A program made the position numbers and the translations under genes. From assembly GCF_050589645.1 (NCBI RefSeq), contig NZ_JBNGOQ010000004.1:186001-250000 (forward strand): a DNA stretch of 64,000 nucleotides, in the 5' to 3' direction. Every line of letters begins with the position of its first letter. Position 1 is the stretch's first letter. Below the pieces are notes generated by a model, which ran no database searches, was not told the origin of the DNA, and worked only from the letters and a program-made list of their open reading frames with translations. The DNA is from JBNGOQ01 sp050589645 (lineage in GTDB: Bacteria > Bacteroidota > Bacteroidia > Flavobacteriales > Flavobacteriaceae). Shown here piece after piece: positions 25,618-33,445 of the stretch.

Positions 25618-25967
25618 GAATGTATGGTTTCTTTGGCAGCGGCGACCTCTTTTTTGCTGTTGCCTATGAAAATTTTGTCATGTACAATGACCACCGGACG
25701 CTTTAAAAAAGTGTAATGTTCCAAAATAAGGTCCTTGTAATCGGTCTCGGAAAGTGCCTTGGCCGCCAAATTGCGTTCCTTGTACAAACGTGCCCGTTTG
25801 CTGAACAGCACTTCGTAATTTCCGGTTAGCGCATGCATCGCTTCAAGTTGTGAAGGGGTAATACCTTCTGTCTTAATGTCCTGCAGGTTAAAGCCTTCCA
25901 ATGGCTGTAATTCCTTTAGGATTCGTTTACAGGTATCACAGGTTCCGAGGTGGTAGATTTTTTTCAT
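25614..25967 (-). CDS. ArsC/Spx-like thioredoxin-fold protein
   Basis: A 117-residue protein of the arsenate reductase/Spx family. It has the redox motif 'CDTC' in 'HLGTCDTCKRILKEL' (residues 8-11) and the family pattern 'LQDIKTEGITPSQLEAM' and 'LKRPVVIVHDKIFIGN'. The start was set at the ATG at 25967, which places the CxxC at its usual position; the frame extends further upstream with two more ATGs. Whether it reduces arsenate or acts as an Spx-like regulator or glutaredoxin cannot be told. It is upstream of, and overlaps, the EamA gene. Confidence 0.85.
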   Translation of the reverse strand: MKKIYHLGTCDTCKRILKELQPLEGFNLQDIKTEGITPSQLEAMHALTGNYEVLFSKRARLYKERNLAAKALSETDYKDLILEHYTFLKRPVVIVHDKIFIGNSKKEVAAAKETIHS

Positions 25968-26085
25968 TTTAAACGGATTTGGCATTATGAACCGGTCAGC
26001 AGATGATGTCACCGGAAAATCGCATCACAAAGAAACCTAATTCCTGCGAATTGTACTATTTTTAAAAACTGATAAAACAATCCCT

Positions 26086-26559
26086 TTGGAAAATCTACTG
26101 AATATAACACTGCAAAACAGAAGGCTGCTCCACAGCCTGCTCTTGAGAACACCCCGGGAAAGCCTGTTGAAGATTCCCGATGGCTTTAGTAACAACATCT
26201 GGTGGAACATAGCCCATGTGGTTGTGACCCAACAATTACTGGTCTATCGCAGAAGTGGACTTCCCATGCTCGTGGATACGGAATTGGTGGAGAAGTTTAA
26301 AAAGGGAACCGTGCCCGATGGTACGGCAAGCGATGAGGAAATTGAACGTTTGAGTGCCTTGCTGCTTACTACTATTGAAAAGACCCGGACAGATTACCGG
26401 GAAAACGTGTTCCAAGAGTATATGGCCTATGAGACGAGTACCAAGGCCCAATTGAATAATGTGGTAGATGCCCTTTCCTTTAATTTGTACCATGAAGGCC
26501 TACATCTTGGGTCCATTCTAGCGCTTAGGAAGGCCTTGGCAAGGGAGTCGGCGGCTTAG
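26086..26559 (+). CDS. DinB family protein
   Basis: A 157-residue four-helix-bundle protein of the DinB/YfiT superfamily. The start is TTG; no ATG lies in frame near the N-terminus. The conserved first helix is 'LLNITLQNRRLLHSLL', the metal-binding histidines are expected in 'NIWWNIAHVVVTQQLLVY' (H44) and in 'LYHEGLHLGSILALRKAL' (about H138-H142). Members are metal-dependent transferases, often thiol transferases. Its stop overlaps that of the convergent DUF3298 lipoprotein gene by 4 bp. Confidence 0.85.
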   Translation: MENLLNITLQNRRLLHSLLLRTPRESLLKIPDGFSNNIWWNIAHVVVTQQLLVYRRSGLPMLVDTELVEKFKKGTVPDGTASDEEIERLSALLLTTIEKTRTDYRENVFQEYMAYETSTKAQLNNVVDALSFNLYHEGLHLGSILALRKALARESAA

Positions 26560-27299
26560 GATCTGGTTTTACCGGATAAGTAGCTTTTTACCTCGGCATA
26601 GGGCAAGATGAGAACAATGGGCCCGTCGGCATAGGAGGCCACTTCGTATTGATTGTAAAGCAACTGCAGGCCCTCCTGGGTAAAACCAATATTTTCCGGG
26701 AGGTAAAACTCGTTCCTTTCAAACATAAAACCCGTGCTGTTGATGGGTGCATCCTGGGGGATATCCTCTTGGATCCGAAATTTGGTTTCGGCAAATCGCT
26801 TAAAATCCTTTTGGTTTCGGAACAGTTCCCAATCTTCAAGTTCTACCCCTTTTTTCTTATCAAAGTTTAGAAAACGTGTAGCGCTATAGCCGTGTGCTCC
26901 ACCTGTAAATATGTAGGAACCTAGCTCAACGGTCAGAATACGGACGTTTTCATAGGCGATACTTCCTTCGATGTTGGCTTCCCATCCGATGGTTTCGGTC
27001 GGATACTTTTTTTTTAGCTCCAAAAAACCGTTTTTAAAGGAACCTATGGCACCCTCAATGTCCACCGCTTTAACATCATCGTCAAAGGTCAATAGGGAAA
27101 TTACCTCTTCCTTCAAGGTCGTGTTAATGGTGGTGGCTATCCTATCCTCTGCCAGGGCCATAGGGATACTAACCGAAACCTGGGGACAATCCGTACAGGT
27201 CCCTGCATTGAAATTTGCCGCCTCGAACGTAAGTTTGCCGTTGTCTGTACAACTAATGAGCATCACCGCTAACAATAGGTAGGTTACTGGGGTCTTCAT
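26556..27299 (-). CDS. Lipoprotein with DUF4163/DUF3298 (RsiV-like) domains
   Basis: A 247-residue lipoprotein; the signal peptide ends in the lipobox 'MLISC' (Cys17). The body has the DUF4163-DUF3298 arrangement: 'CPQVSVSIPMALAEDRIATTINTTL' followed by 'ELGSYIFTGGAHGYSATRFLNFDKKKG' and 'LLYNQYEVASYADGPIVLILPY'. Related domains occur in the anti-sigma factor RsiV, where they bind lysozyme, but this protein has no membrane-spanning anti-sigma part. It is divergent from metB with overlapping promoters. Confidence 0.82.
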   Translation of the reverse strand: MKTPVTYLLLAVMLISCTDNGKLTFEAANFNAGTCTDCPQVSVSIPMALAEDRIATTINTTLKEEVISLLTFDDDVKAVDIEGAIGSFKNGFLELKKKYPTETIGWEANIEGSIAYENVRILTVELGSYIFTGGAHGYSATRFLNFDKKKGVELEDWELFRNQKDFKRFAETKFRIQEDIPQDAPINSTGFMFERNEFYLPENIGFTQEGLQLLYNQYEVASYADGPIVLILPYAEVKSYLSGKTRS

Positions 27300-27322
27300 A
27301 AAATGTAATTTAATGGATACTG

Positions 27323-27352
27323 CAAAACTACACCTTCATTGTATTCTCCAAA
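27323..27352 (-). promoter_or_regulatory. Promoter of the DUF3298 lipoprotein gene
   Basis: On the minus strand TTTG (27352-27349) and TAGTTTTG (27330-27323, exact TAnnTTTG) are 18 nt apart. It overlaps the metB promoter on the other strand by 14 bp. Confidence 0.5.
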
Positions 27353-27369
27353 AGATAACGATACATTTG
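27339..27369 (+). promoter_or_regulatory. Promoter of the cystathionine gamma-synthase/lyase gene
   Basis: TTG (27339-27341) and TACATTTG (27362-27369, exact TAnnTTTG) are 20 nt apart. Transcription would start near 27375, only about 13 nt before the start codon. Confidence 0.6.
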
Positions 27370-27387
27370 TAGCGATAATTTTACCAT

Positions 27388-28542
27388 ATGAGCGAAAAAA
27401 AACTAAAATTCAACAGCAGGACCATCCATGGAGGGCAAGAACCGGATAAGGCCTACGGCTCCGTAATGCCCCCCATTTATCAAACCTCTACCTATGCGCA
27501 GACCACTCCTGGAGGACATCAGGGGTATGAATATTCCCGAAGTGGCAATCCTACGAGAACGGCCCTCGAAAATTCATTGGCCAGCATAGAGAACGGCAAT
27601 TATGGTCTGGCATTTGCCAGTGGCCTTTCGGCTATCGATGCCGTAATTAAATTGTTGGAACCCGGTGATGAAGTGGTTTCCACGAACGATCTGTACGGGG
27701 GCAGCTATCGTCTCTTCAGACAGGTGTATGAAAAATATGGTATTGTATTCCATTTTATCGGGATGCAGGATGCATCCGAAATCGCATCGTACATTACAGA
27801 TAAGACCAAGCTGATATGGGTAGAAACTCCCACCAACCCCATGATGCATATTGTGGATATCGCCGCCGTGTCCGGCCTGGCCAAAAAACACGATATTTTG
27901 CTTGCAGTGGACAATACCTTCGCCACCCCTTATTTGCAGCGGCCGTTGGATTTGGGTGCTGATATCGTGATGCATTCAGCTACCAAATACCTGGGTGGCC
28001 ACAGCGATGTGGTGGTAGGGGCCCTGGTGGTAAAGGATAAGGAACTGGCGGATAAGCTCTATTTTCTTCAGAACGCCAGTGGGGCGGTCTGTGGCCCCAT
28101 GGACAGTTTTCTAGTACTTCGGGGAATAAAGACCCTACATGTTCGGATACAGCGCCATTGCGAAAACGGAAGGGCGGTTGCGGAATATCTGGCCAAACAT
28201 CCCAAGATTGAAAAAGTGTACTGGCCTGGCTTCGAGGACCATCCCAACCATGATATAGCTGCCAGTCAGATGGATGATTTTGGCGGAATGATCTCCTTTG
28301 TTACCAGGGGATGCGCGTATGCCGATGCCATTAAAATCGTGGAAAGTTTAAGGGTATTTACCCTGGCCGAGTCCTTAGGCGGTGTGGAAAGCCTTGCAGG
28401 ACATCCGGCGAGTATGACCCACGCCAGTATTCCCAAAGAGGAACGGGAAAAAAGCGGGGTGGTGGACGCATTGATCCGTTTAAGTGTGGGCATCGAGGAC
28501 AAGGACGATCTTATTGCCGATCTGGAGCAGGCTATCGGATAG
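27388..28542 (+). CDS. Cystathionine gamma-synthase / gamma-lyase (PLP-dependent trans-sulfuration enzyme)
   Basis: A 384-residue PLP enzyme of Cys/Met metabolism. The family opening 'TRTIHGGQEPDKAYGSVMPPIYQTSTYAQ' (in sections), 'YSRSGNPTRTALE' and the PLP-lysine motif 'HSATKYLGGHSDVVVG' (lysine about residue 199) are all present, as is the ending 'ESLGGVESLAGHPASMTH'. It would make cystathionine from an activated homoserine and cysteine, or cleave it. Sequence alone does not separate metB from the lyase. It is transcribed alone from a short-leader promoter. Confidence 0.92.
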   Translation: MSEKKLKFNSRTIHGGQEPDKAYGSVMPPIYQTSTYAQTTPGGHQGYEYSRSGNPTRTALENSLASIENGNYGLAFASGLSAIDAVIKLLEPGDEVVSTNDLYGGSYRLFRQVYEKYGIVFHFIGMQDASEIASYITDKTKLIWVETPTNPMMHIVDIAAVSGLAKKHDILLAVDNTFATPYLQRPLDLGADIVMHSATKYLGGHSDVVVGALVVKDKELADKLYFLQNASGAVCGPMDSFLVLRGIKTLHVRIQRHCENGRAVAEYLAKHPKIEKVYWPGFEDHPNHDIAASQMDDFGGMISFVTRGCAYADAIKIVESLRVFTLAESLGGVESLAGHPASMTHASIPKEEREKSGVVDALIRLSVGIEDKDDLIADLEQAIG

Positions 28543-28592
28543 ACATTTTATCAATTTTTTAAAAAAATAGGGTTCAAATTATAGAAATAATA

Positions 28593-28600
28593 TAATTTTG
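28593..28600 (+). promoter_or_regulatory. Possible -7 element of gdhA
   Basis: TAATTTTG is an exact TAnnTTTG match. A TTC rather than TTG lies at the -33 distance. The leader would be about 108 nt and contains the 11-bp palindrome GACAGTCTGTC (28657-28667). Confidence 0.4.
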
Positions 28601-28714
28601 CCTAAATATTCCGAATCCCTAAGATTTCTTTAATTTTTGTCTGAGGTTTTTGGAGGAGACAGTCTGTCCTGAGCGGTAGTGCACGGGCAAATATTAACCG
28701 ATAGCAAAGTCTTT

Positions 28715-30058
28715 ATGGAAGCAAAAATCAAAGCATTTATGGATGAGGTCAAGGGTCGAAACGGCCATGAGCCTGAATTCCTCCAAGCGGTACAGGAAGT
28801 TGCCGAAACCGTAATACCCTATATTGCCGCCAACGAAATTTACAACGGCAAAAATATTTTATTACGGATGGTAGAACCGGAACGCTTATTGTCCTTTAGA
28901 GTGGCCTGGGTAGATGATGATGGAGAGATCCATGTAAACCGGGGGTATAGGGTACAAATGAACTCGGCCATAGGACCCTACAAGGGAGGCCTAAGGTTCC
29001 ACCATTCGGTAAATGCCAGTATTTTGAAGTTTTTGGCGTTTGAGCAAGTGTTCAAAAATAGCCTTACCACCCTTCCCATGGGCGGCGGCAAAGGAGGATC
29101 TGATTTTGATCCCAAAGGCAAATCCGATGATGAGGTAATGCGTTTTTGCCATGCCTTTATGACGGAACTTTGTAGGCACATAGGTCCAAATACCGACGTT
29201 CCCGCAGGAGACATCGGGGTGGGCGCACGCGAAATAGGATTCCTTTTCGGAATGTACAAGAAAATAAGGAATGAGTTTACTGGAGTGCTTACCGGAAAGG
29301 GACTTTCTTGGGGAGGATCCAAAATACGTCCGGAGGCAACAGGGTATGGTACGGTATATTTTGCGCAAAGCATGCTGAATACCCAAGATATGGACGTAAA
29401 CGGAAAAACCGTTGTGATCTCCGGTTCGGGGAATGTGGCCCAGTACGCTGCGGAAAAAGTGTTGCAGTTGGGCGGCAAGGTGGTTACCCTTTCCGATTCA
29501 TCGGGGTACATCCACGACAAAGACGGAATTGATAATGAAAAACTGGCCTTTGTTATGGACCTGAAGAACAACCGTAGAGGTCGTATATCGGAATATGCCG
29601 ATAAATACAGCAGTGCGGAGTTCCACAAGGGCAAGACGCCATGGGAAGTAAAATGTGATATTGCACTGCCCTGTGCCACGCAGAACGAGTTGGGCGGGGA
29701 TAGCGCCAAAACCCTTATAAAAAATGGATGCATTTGTGTGGCCGAGGGCGCCAATATGCCCTCTACCCCCGAAGCGATCCACGAATTCCATGAGGCAAAG
29801 ATTTTATTTGCACCAGGAAAAGCTTCCAATGCCGGCGGCGTGGCTACCTCAGGGCTCGAAATGTCACAGAATTCCCTACGTATTAGTTGGACAAGGGAAG
29901 AAGTAGACGATCGGCTAAAGGGTATCATGAAGGAAATACACGATTCCTGTATTGAATACGGGAAGGAAGCGGATGGTTACTGCAATTATGTTAAAGGAGC
30001 CAATATAGCCGGATTCGTCAAGGTGGCGGATGCGATGTTGGCGCAAGGGGTCATCTAA
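28715..30058 (+). CDS. gdhA: NADP-specific glutamate dehydrogenase
   Basis: A 447-residue hexameric enzyme that forms glutamate from 2-oxoglutarate and ammonia using NADPH. The start at the ATG 28715 gives the length typical of bacterial GdhA; a GTG 12 codons upstream is also in frame. The substrate-binding part shows 'GPYKGGLRFHHSVN', the catalytic lysine region 'LPMGGGKGGSDFDPKGKS' and 'DVPAGDIGVGAREIGFLFG'. The coenzyme domain has 'VVISGSGNVAQYAAEKVLQLGG', in the NADP-type form. It is monocistronic with its own terminator. Confidence 0.95.
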   Translation: MEAKIKAFMDEVKGRNGHEPEFLQAVQEVAETVIPYIAANEIYNGKNILLRMVEPERLLSFRVAWVDDDGEIHVNRGYRVQMNSAIGPYKGGLRFHHSVNASILKFLAFEQVFKNSLTTLPMGGGKGGSDFDPKGKSDDEVMRFCHAFMTELCRHIGPNTDVPAGDIGVGAREIGFLFGMYKKIRNEFTGVLTGKGLSWGGSKIRPEATGYGTVYFAQSMLNTQDMDVNGKTVVISGSGNVAQYAAEKVLQLGGKVVTLSDSSGYIHDKDGIDNEKLAFVMDLKNNRRGRISEYADKYSSAEFHKGKTPWEVKCDIALPCATQNELGGDSAKTLIKNGCICVAEGANMPSTPEAIHEFHEAKILFAPGKASNAGGVATSGLEMSQNSLRISWTREEVDDRLKGIMKEIHDSCIEYGKEADGYCNYVKGANIAGFVKVADAMLAQGVI

Positions 30059-30079
30059 TAGAAAACAGCTTAGGTTAGG

Positions 30080-30112
30080 AAGGCTTTCCATTGGGTTGGA
30101 AAGCCTTTTTTT
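30080..30112 (+). terminator. Intrinsic terminator after gdhA
   Basis: An 11-bp stem (AAGGCTTTCCA / TGGAAAGCCTT) with a 6-nt loop is followed by seven T. Confidence 0.9.
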
Positions 30113-30164
30113 GATACCATATTGTCCAGGATAGGCTTATCTTAGAGCATTCAAATTTCTGTCC

Positions 30165-30884
30165 ATGCCAATCACGACCAAGGCCATTGTTTTATCGGCG
30201 CTTAAGTATGGGGATACCAGCCTGATCGTAAAGGCATTCACAGCCTCGAGCGGTATGAAGACCTATCTGCTAAAAGGAGTGCTGGCCTCGAAGAAGGGAA
30301 AATTGAAATCGGCCTATTTTCAACCCCTGATGCAACTGGAACTGGTGGCCAACCATAAGGACAAAGGAACATTGGAAACCATCCGTGAGGCAAGGGTAGA
30401 CTACCACTACAACAGCCTACATACCGATATCACCAAGAACGCGATGAGCATGTTTCTTGCCGAGGTGCTAAGAAGCAGTATCTTTGAGGAAGAACCCAAT
30501 CCGCAACTTTTTCATTTTATAGCTGCTTCGTTGCAATGGTTGGATACCCACGACAAAATTGCCAATTTCCATCTTTACTTTTTGCTTGGTCTTACGAAAT
30601 ATTTGGGATTTTATCCGGACACCGCCCACCACGATGCCCCTTATTTTGACCTCCAGGAGGGAAACTTTGTGGTTGCCCCTTCCCTGAACCCGATGATACA
30701 GGATAAAACGCTGGCATATTTTAAAAGGTTTTTGGGCACAAATTTTGATGCTATGCATACAATCAAGATGGGAAAAGCCAGCAGAAGGGATCTGTTGCAA
30801 TCGCTTGTTCTCTATTTTGAATTACATTTGCAGGGGTTTAAAAAACCGAGATCACTTGCCATTTTGAATGAAGTATTTAGCTAG
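30165..30884 (+). CDS. recO: DNA repair protein RecO
   Basis: A 239-residue protein of the RecF recombination pathway that helps load RecA onto SSB-coated DNA. The N-terminal OB-fold begins 'TTKAIVLSALKYGDTSLIVKAFT' and continues 'GMKTYLLKGVL'. The helical C-terminal part includes 'YFLLGLTKYLGFYPD', the most conserved RecO segment. It has no cysteines, so the zinc module found in some RecO proteins is absent. The stop codon is directly followed by the start of the TonB receptor gene. Confidence 0.9.
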   Translation: MPITTKAIVLSALKYGDTSLIVKAFTASSGMKTYLLKGVLASKKGKLKSAYFQPLMQLELVANHKDKGTLETIREARVDYHYNSLHTDITKNAMSMFLAEVLRSSIFEEEPNPQLFHFIAASLQWLDTHDKIANFHLYFLLGLTKYLGFYPDTAHHDAPYFDLQEGNFVVAPSLNPMIQDKTLAYFKRFLGTNFDAMHTIKMGKASRRDLLQSLVLYFELHLQGFKKPRSLAILNEVFS

Positions 30885-30885
30885 T

Positions 30886-33300
30886 ATGCGAAGGACAGGT
30901 TTCATCATTATTTTGTTTTTATGGGTTCATGGTCTTTCCGCACAAATGATACGCGTTTTGGATGTAGAGACCCAAACGCCGGTGCCGAATGTCGCAATTT
31001 TTAACACCGATCAAAGCAAGACCGCACTTACCGATGCCAATGGCAGGTGTGATCTCGCCGTTTTTGATCGAAACGAACGACTAACGCTGAAGCACATTAG
31101 CTATCAGACCAGGAAAACAACAAAATCACAACTTTTGCGACGAGGAGGCAGGGTGTATCTTACCCTACGGGCACAACAGCTCGATGAGGTGGTGATGTCC
31201 ATCTCCAAGTGGGAGCAACAAAAAAAGGACATCCCCCAAAGAATAGCGTCGATCAATGCCAGGACCATTGCCTTTACCAACCCCCAGACGGCGGCAGACC
31301 TGTTGCAACAAAGTGGAAAAGTGTTTGTACAGAAAAGTCAGCTTGGAGGTGGCAGCCCTTTGATTCGCGGTTTTGCTACCAATAGACTGCTGTTATCCGT
31401 AGACGGGGTTCGTATGAACAATGCCATTTTTAGGGGAGGTAATATACAGAACGTCATTTCTATTGACCCCTATACCATAAAGAATACGGAAGTTATTTTT
31501 GGGCCGGGTTCGGTTATCTATGGAAGCGATGCCATTGGTGGGGTCATGAACTTTTACACGCACAAGCCTCAATTTTCGGATACCGATAGTTTGATGATTA
31601 CGGGCAATGCCAGTTATAGGTATGCCTCCGCGAACAACGAGAACACCGTACACGCAGACCTTAATCTTGGCAAAAAAAAATGGGCTTTTTTGAGCAGCAT
31701 TAGCTATAATGATTTTGACGATCTTACCATGGGCCGTCATGGCCCCGATTCATATCTAAGGAATAATTATGTGGTACGCAGGGACGGGGAGGACATACTG
31801 GTGCCCAATGGGAGCCCCCGTGAACAGATTACCTCGGGCTACGACCAGATCAATTTGATGCAAAAGGTGGCATTTAAACCGAACAACTCCTGGAGTTTTG
31901 ACCTGGGAGCCTATTATTCCGAGACCTCGGATTATTCCAGGTACGACCGCCTGATCAGGCCGAACAGCGAGGGCGATGGCCTGCGTTCTGCGGAATGGTT
32001 TTACGGCCCCCAAAAATGGTTTATGGGCAACGTGCATGTATTTCAGCAGGGCCGGGGCAAATTTTACGACGGACTCAAGATTACCGCGGCCTATCAACGA
32101 TTTGAGGAGAGCAGGAACAACCGGGACTTCCAGGATCCCATCCGATTTTCTACCAAGGAACAGGTAGATGCCCTATCGGCGAATATCGATTTTGAGAACA
32201 AACGGATCGGCAACCTAAGGCTGTACTATGGCACGGAATATGTTTTCAATCATGTGGCCTCTGAAGGTAGGCAGCATCATATAGAAACGGACGTACGCTC
32301 CGCTGCGGCCTCCAGATATCCCGATGGTGCTACCTGGCAAACGGCTGCGGCCTATGTTACTGCCGAGTATAAGGCAAAGCCAAATTTCAGCATGCTCTCC
32401 GGACTCCGATATAGTCATGTTTGGATCGATGCCCTATTTGACCAGACTTTTTTCTCCTTTCCCTTTGACGATGCCAGGTTGAGTACCGGAGCGTTGACGG
32501 GGAGTGTCGGGTTTAGCTGGTTTCCCAAGGCTGATCTGCAGATTACCTTAAACGGTTCTACCGGGTTTAGGGCGCCCAATATAGATGATATCGGAAAGAT
32601 ATTCGATTCCGAACCGGGTTCCGTGGTGGTGCCCAATCCCGATCTGGAACCGGAATATGCGTACAATGTTGAATTTGGGTTGCGCAAGAACTTTAAGGAT
32701 AAAGTGGTACTGAAGGGTACCGCCTTTTATACCTTTCTAGTGGATGCCCTGGTCCGGAGGGATTTTCAGTTCAACGGGGAGACCCAGATCGTATACAATG
32801 GGGAACTGAGCAACGTGCAGGCCATACAGAACGCAGCCAAGGCCTATGTATACGGATTTGAATTTGGTGCGGAGGCCTTTCTTACCGAAAACCTGTCCAT
32901 TTCCTCGAACCTTACCCTAACCGAGGGGATAGAGGAAGATGATGACGGGACCGATTCTGCGGCAAGGCATGTAGCGCCCACTTTTGGGGATTTTCACCTT
33001 GCCTGGAAAAATGAAAGGCTAAAGGCAGACCTCTTCTTAAATTACAACGGGGAGATTTCATTCGATGATCTTGCGCTTTCGGAACGTAGCAAGCCCTTTA
33101 TCTACGACACGGATGCCGACGGAAATCCGTTTTCCCCTTCCTGGTACACGCTTAATTTCCGTTCCCAATACCATATTTCCAACGCATTGAAGGCATCCCT
33201 TAGTTTGGAAAATATTACAGATCAACGCTATAGGACCTATTCCTCTGGAATAGCCGCACCGGGAATGAACTTCATTATGGGTCTGGGTTACCATTTTTAG
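30886..33300 (+). CDS. TonB-dependent outer-membrane receptor, heme/hemoglobin type
   Basis: An 804-residue receptor from the ATG at 30886, one base after the recO stop. A signal peptide (cleavage after 'GLSAQ') is followed by a carboxypeptidase-regulatory-like domain (about 22-95), a plug domain ('SPLIRGFATNRLLLSVDGVRMNN') and a 22-strand barrel ending in an aromatic residue ('GLGYHF'). The barrel holds 'GFRAPNIDDI' and 'NPDLEPEYAYN', which correspond to the FRAP and NPNL boxes of heme receptors, so uptake of heme or a heme protein is the best guess. No hemophore or heme-degradation gene is adjacent. An in-frame start at 30868 inside recO would add six residues. Confidence 0.85.
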   Translation: MRRTGFIIILFLWVHGLSAQMIRVLDVETQTPVPNVAIFNTDQSKTALTDANGRCDLAVFDRNERLTLKHISYQTRKTTKSQLLRRGGRVYLTLRAQQLDEVVMSISKWEQQKKDIPQRIASINARTIAFTNPQTAADLLQQSGKVFVQKSQLGGGSPLIRGFATNRLLLSVDGVRMNNAIFRGGNIQNVISIDPYTIKNTEVIFGPGSVIYGSDAIGGVMNFYTHKPQFSDTDSLMITGNASYRYASANNENTVHADLNLGKKKWAFLSSISYNDFDDLTMGRHGPDSYLRNNYVVRRDGEDILVPNGSPREQITSGYDQINLMQKVAFKPNNSWSFDLGAYYSETSDYSRYDRLIRPNSEGDGLRSAEWFYGPQKWFMGNVHVFQQGRGKFYDGLKITAAYQRFEESRNNRDFQDPIRFSTKEQVDALSANIDFENKRIGNLRLYYGTEYVFNHVASEGRQHHIETDVRSAAASRYPDGATWQTAAAYVTAEYKAKPNFSMLSGLRYSHVWIDALFDQTFFSFPFDDARLSTGALTGSVGFSWFPKADLQITLNGSTGFRAPNIDDIGKIFDSEPGSVVVPNPDLEPEYAYNVEFGLRKNFKDKVVLKGTAFYTFLVDALVRRDFQFNGETQIVYNGELSNVQAIQNAAKAYVYGFEFGAEAFLTENLSISSNLTLTEGIEEDDDGTDSAARHVAPTFGDFHLAWKNERLKADLFLNYNGEISFDDLALSERSKPFIYDTDADGNPFSPSWYTLNFRSQYHISNALKASLSLENITDQRYRTYSSGIAAPGMNFIMGLGYHF

Positions 33301-33406
33301 GCCTAATTTCCACATTTGGCCCCCTAGATATCACAAACAGTTGGCCATGACTCCTTTTAATGCCCTTTTCATGGGTCGTGAAGGCTTTAAATTCAATCTA
33401 AATTTA

Positions 33407-33414
33407 TAATTTTG
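33407..33414 (+). promoter_or_regulatory. Possible -7 element of ileS
   Basis: TAATTTTG is an exact TAnnTTTG match 31 nt before the ileS ATG; only a TTTA is found near the -33 distance. Confidence 0.4.
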
Positions 33415-33445
33415 CATCCTTAATTTGAGTTACCGAAACAGGTCT

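Noticed and set aside
28978..29928. 316-codon minus-strand frame
   Set aside because: It is a long antisense shadow of gdhA; serine/proline-rich text with no domain.
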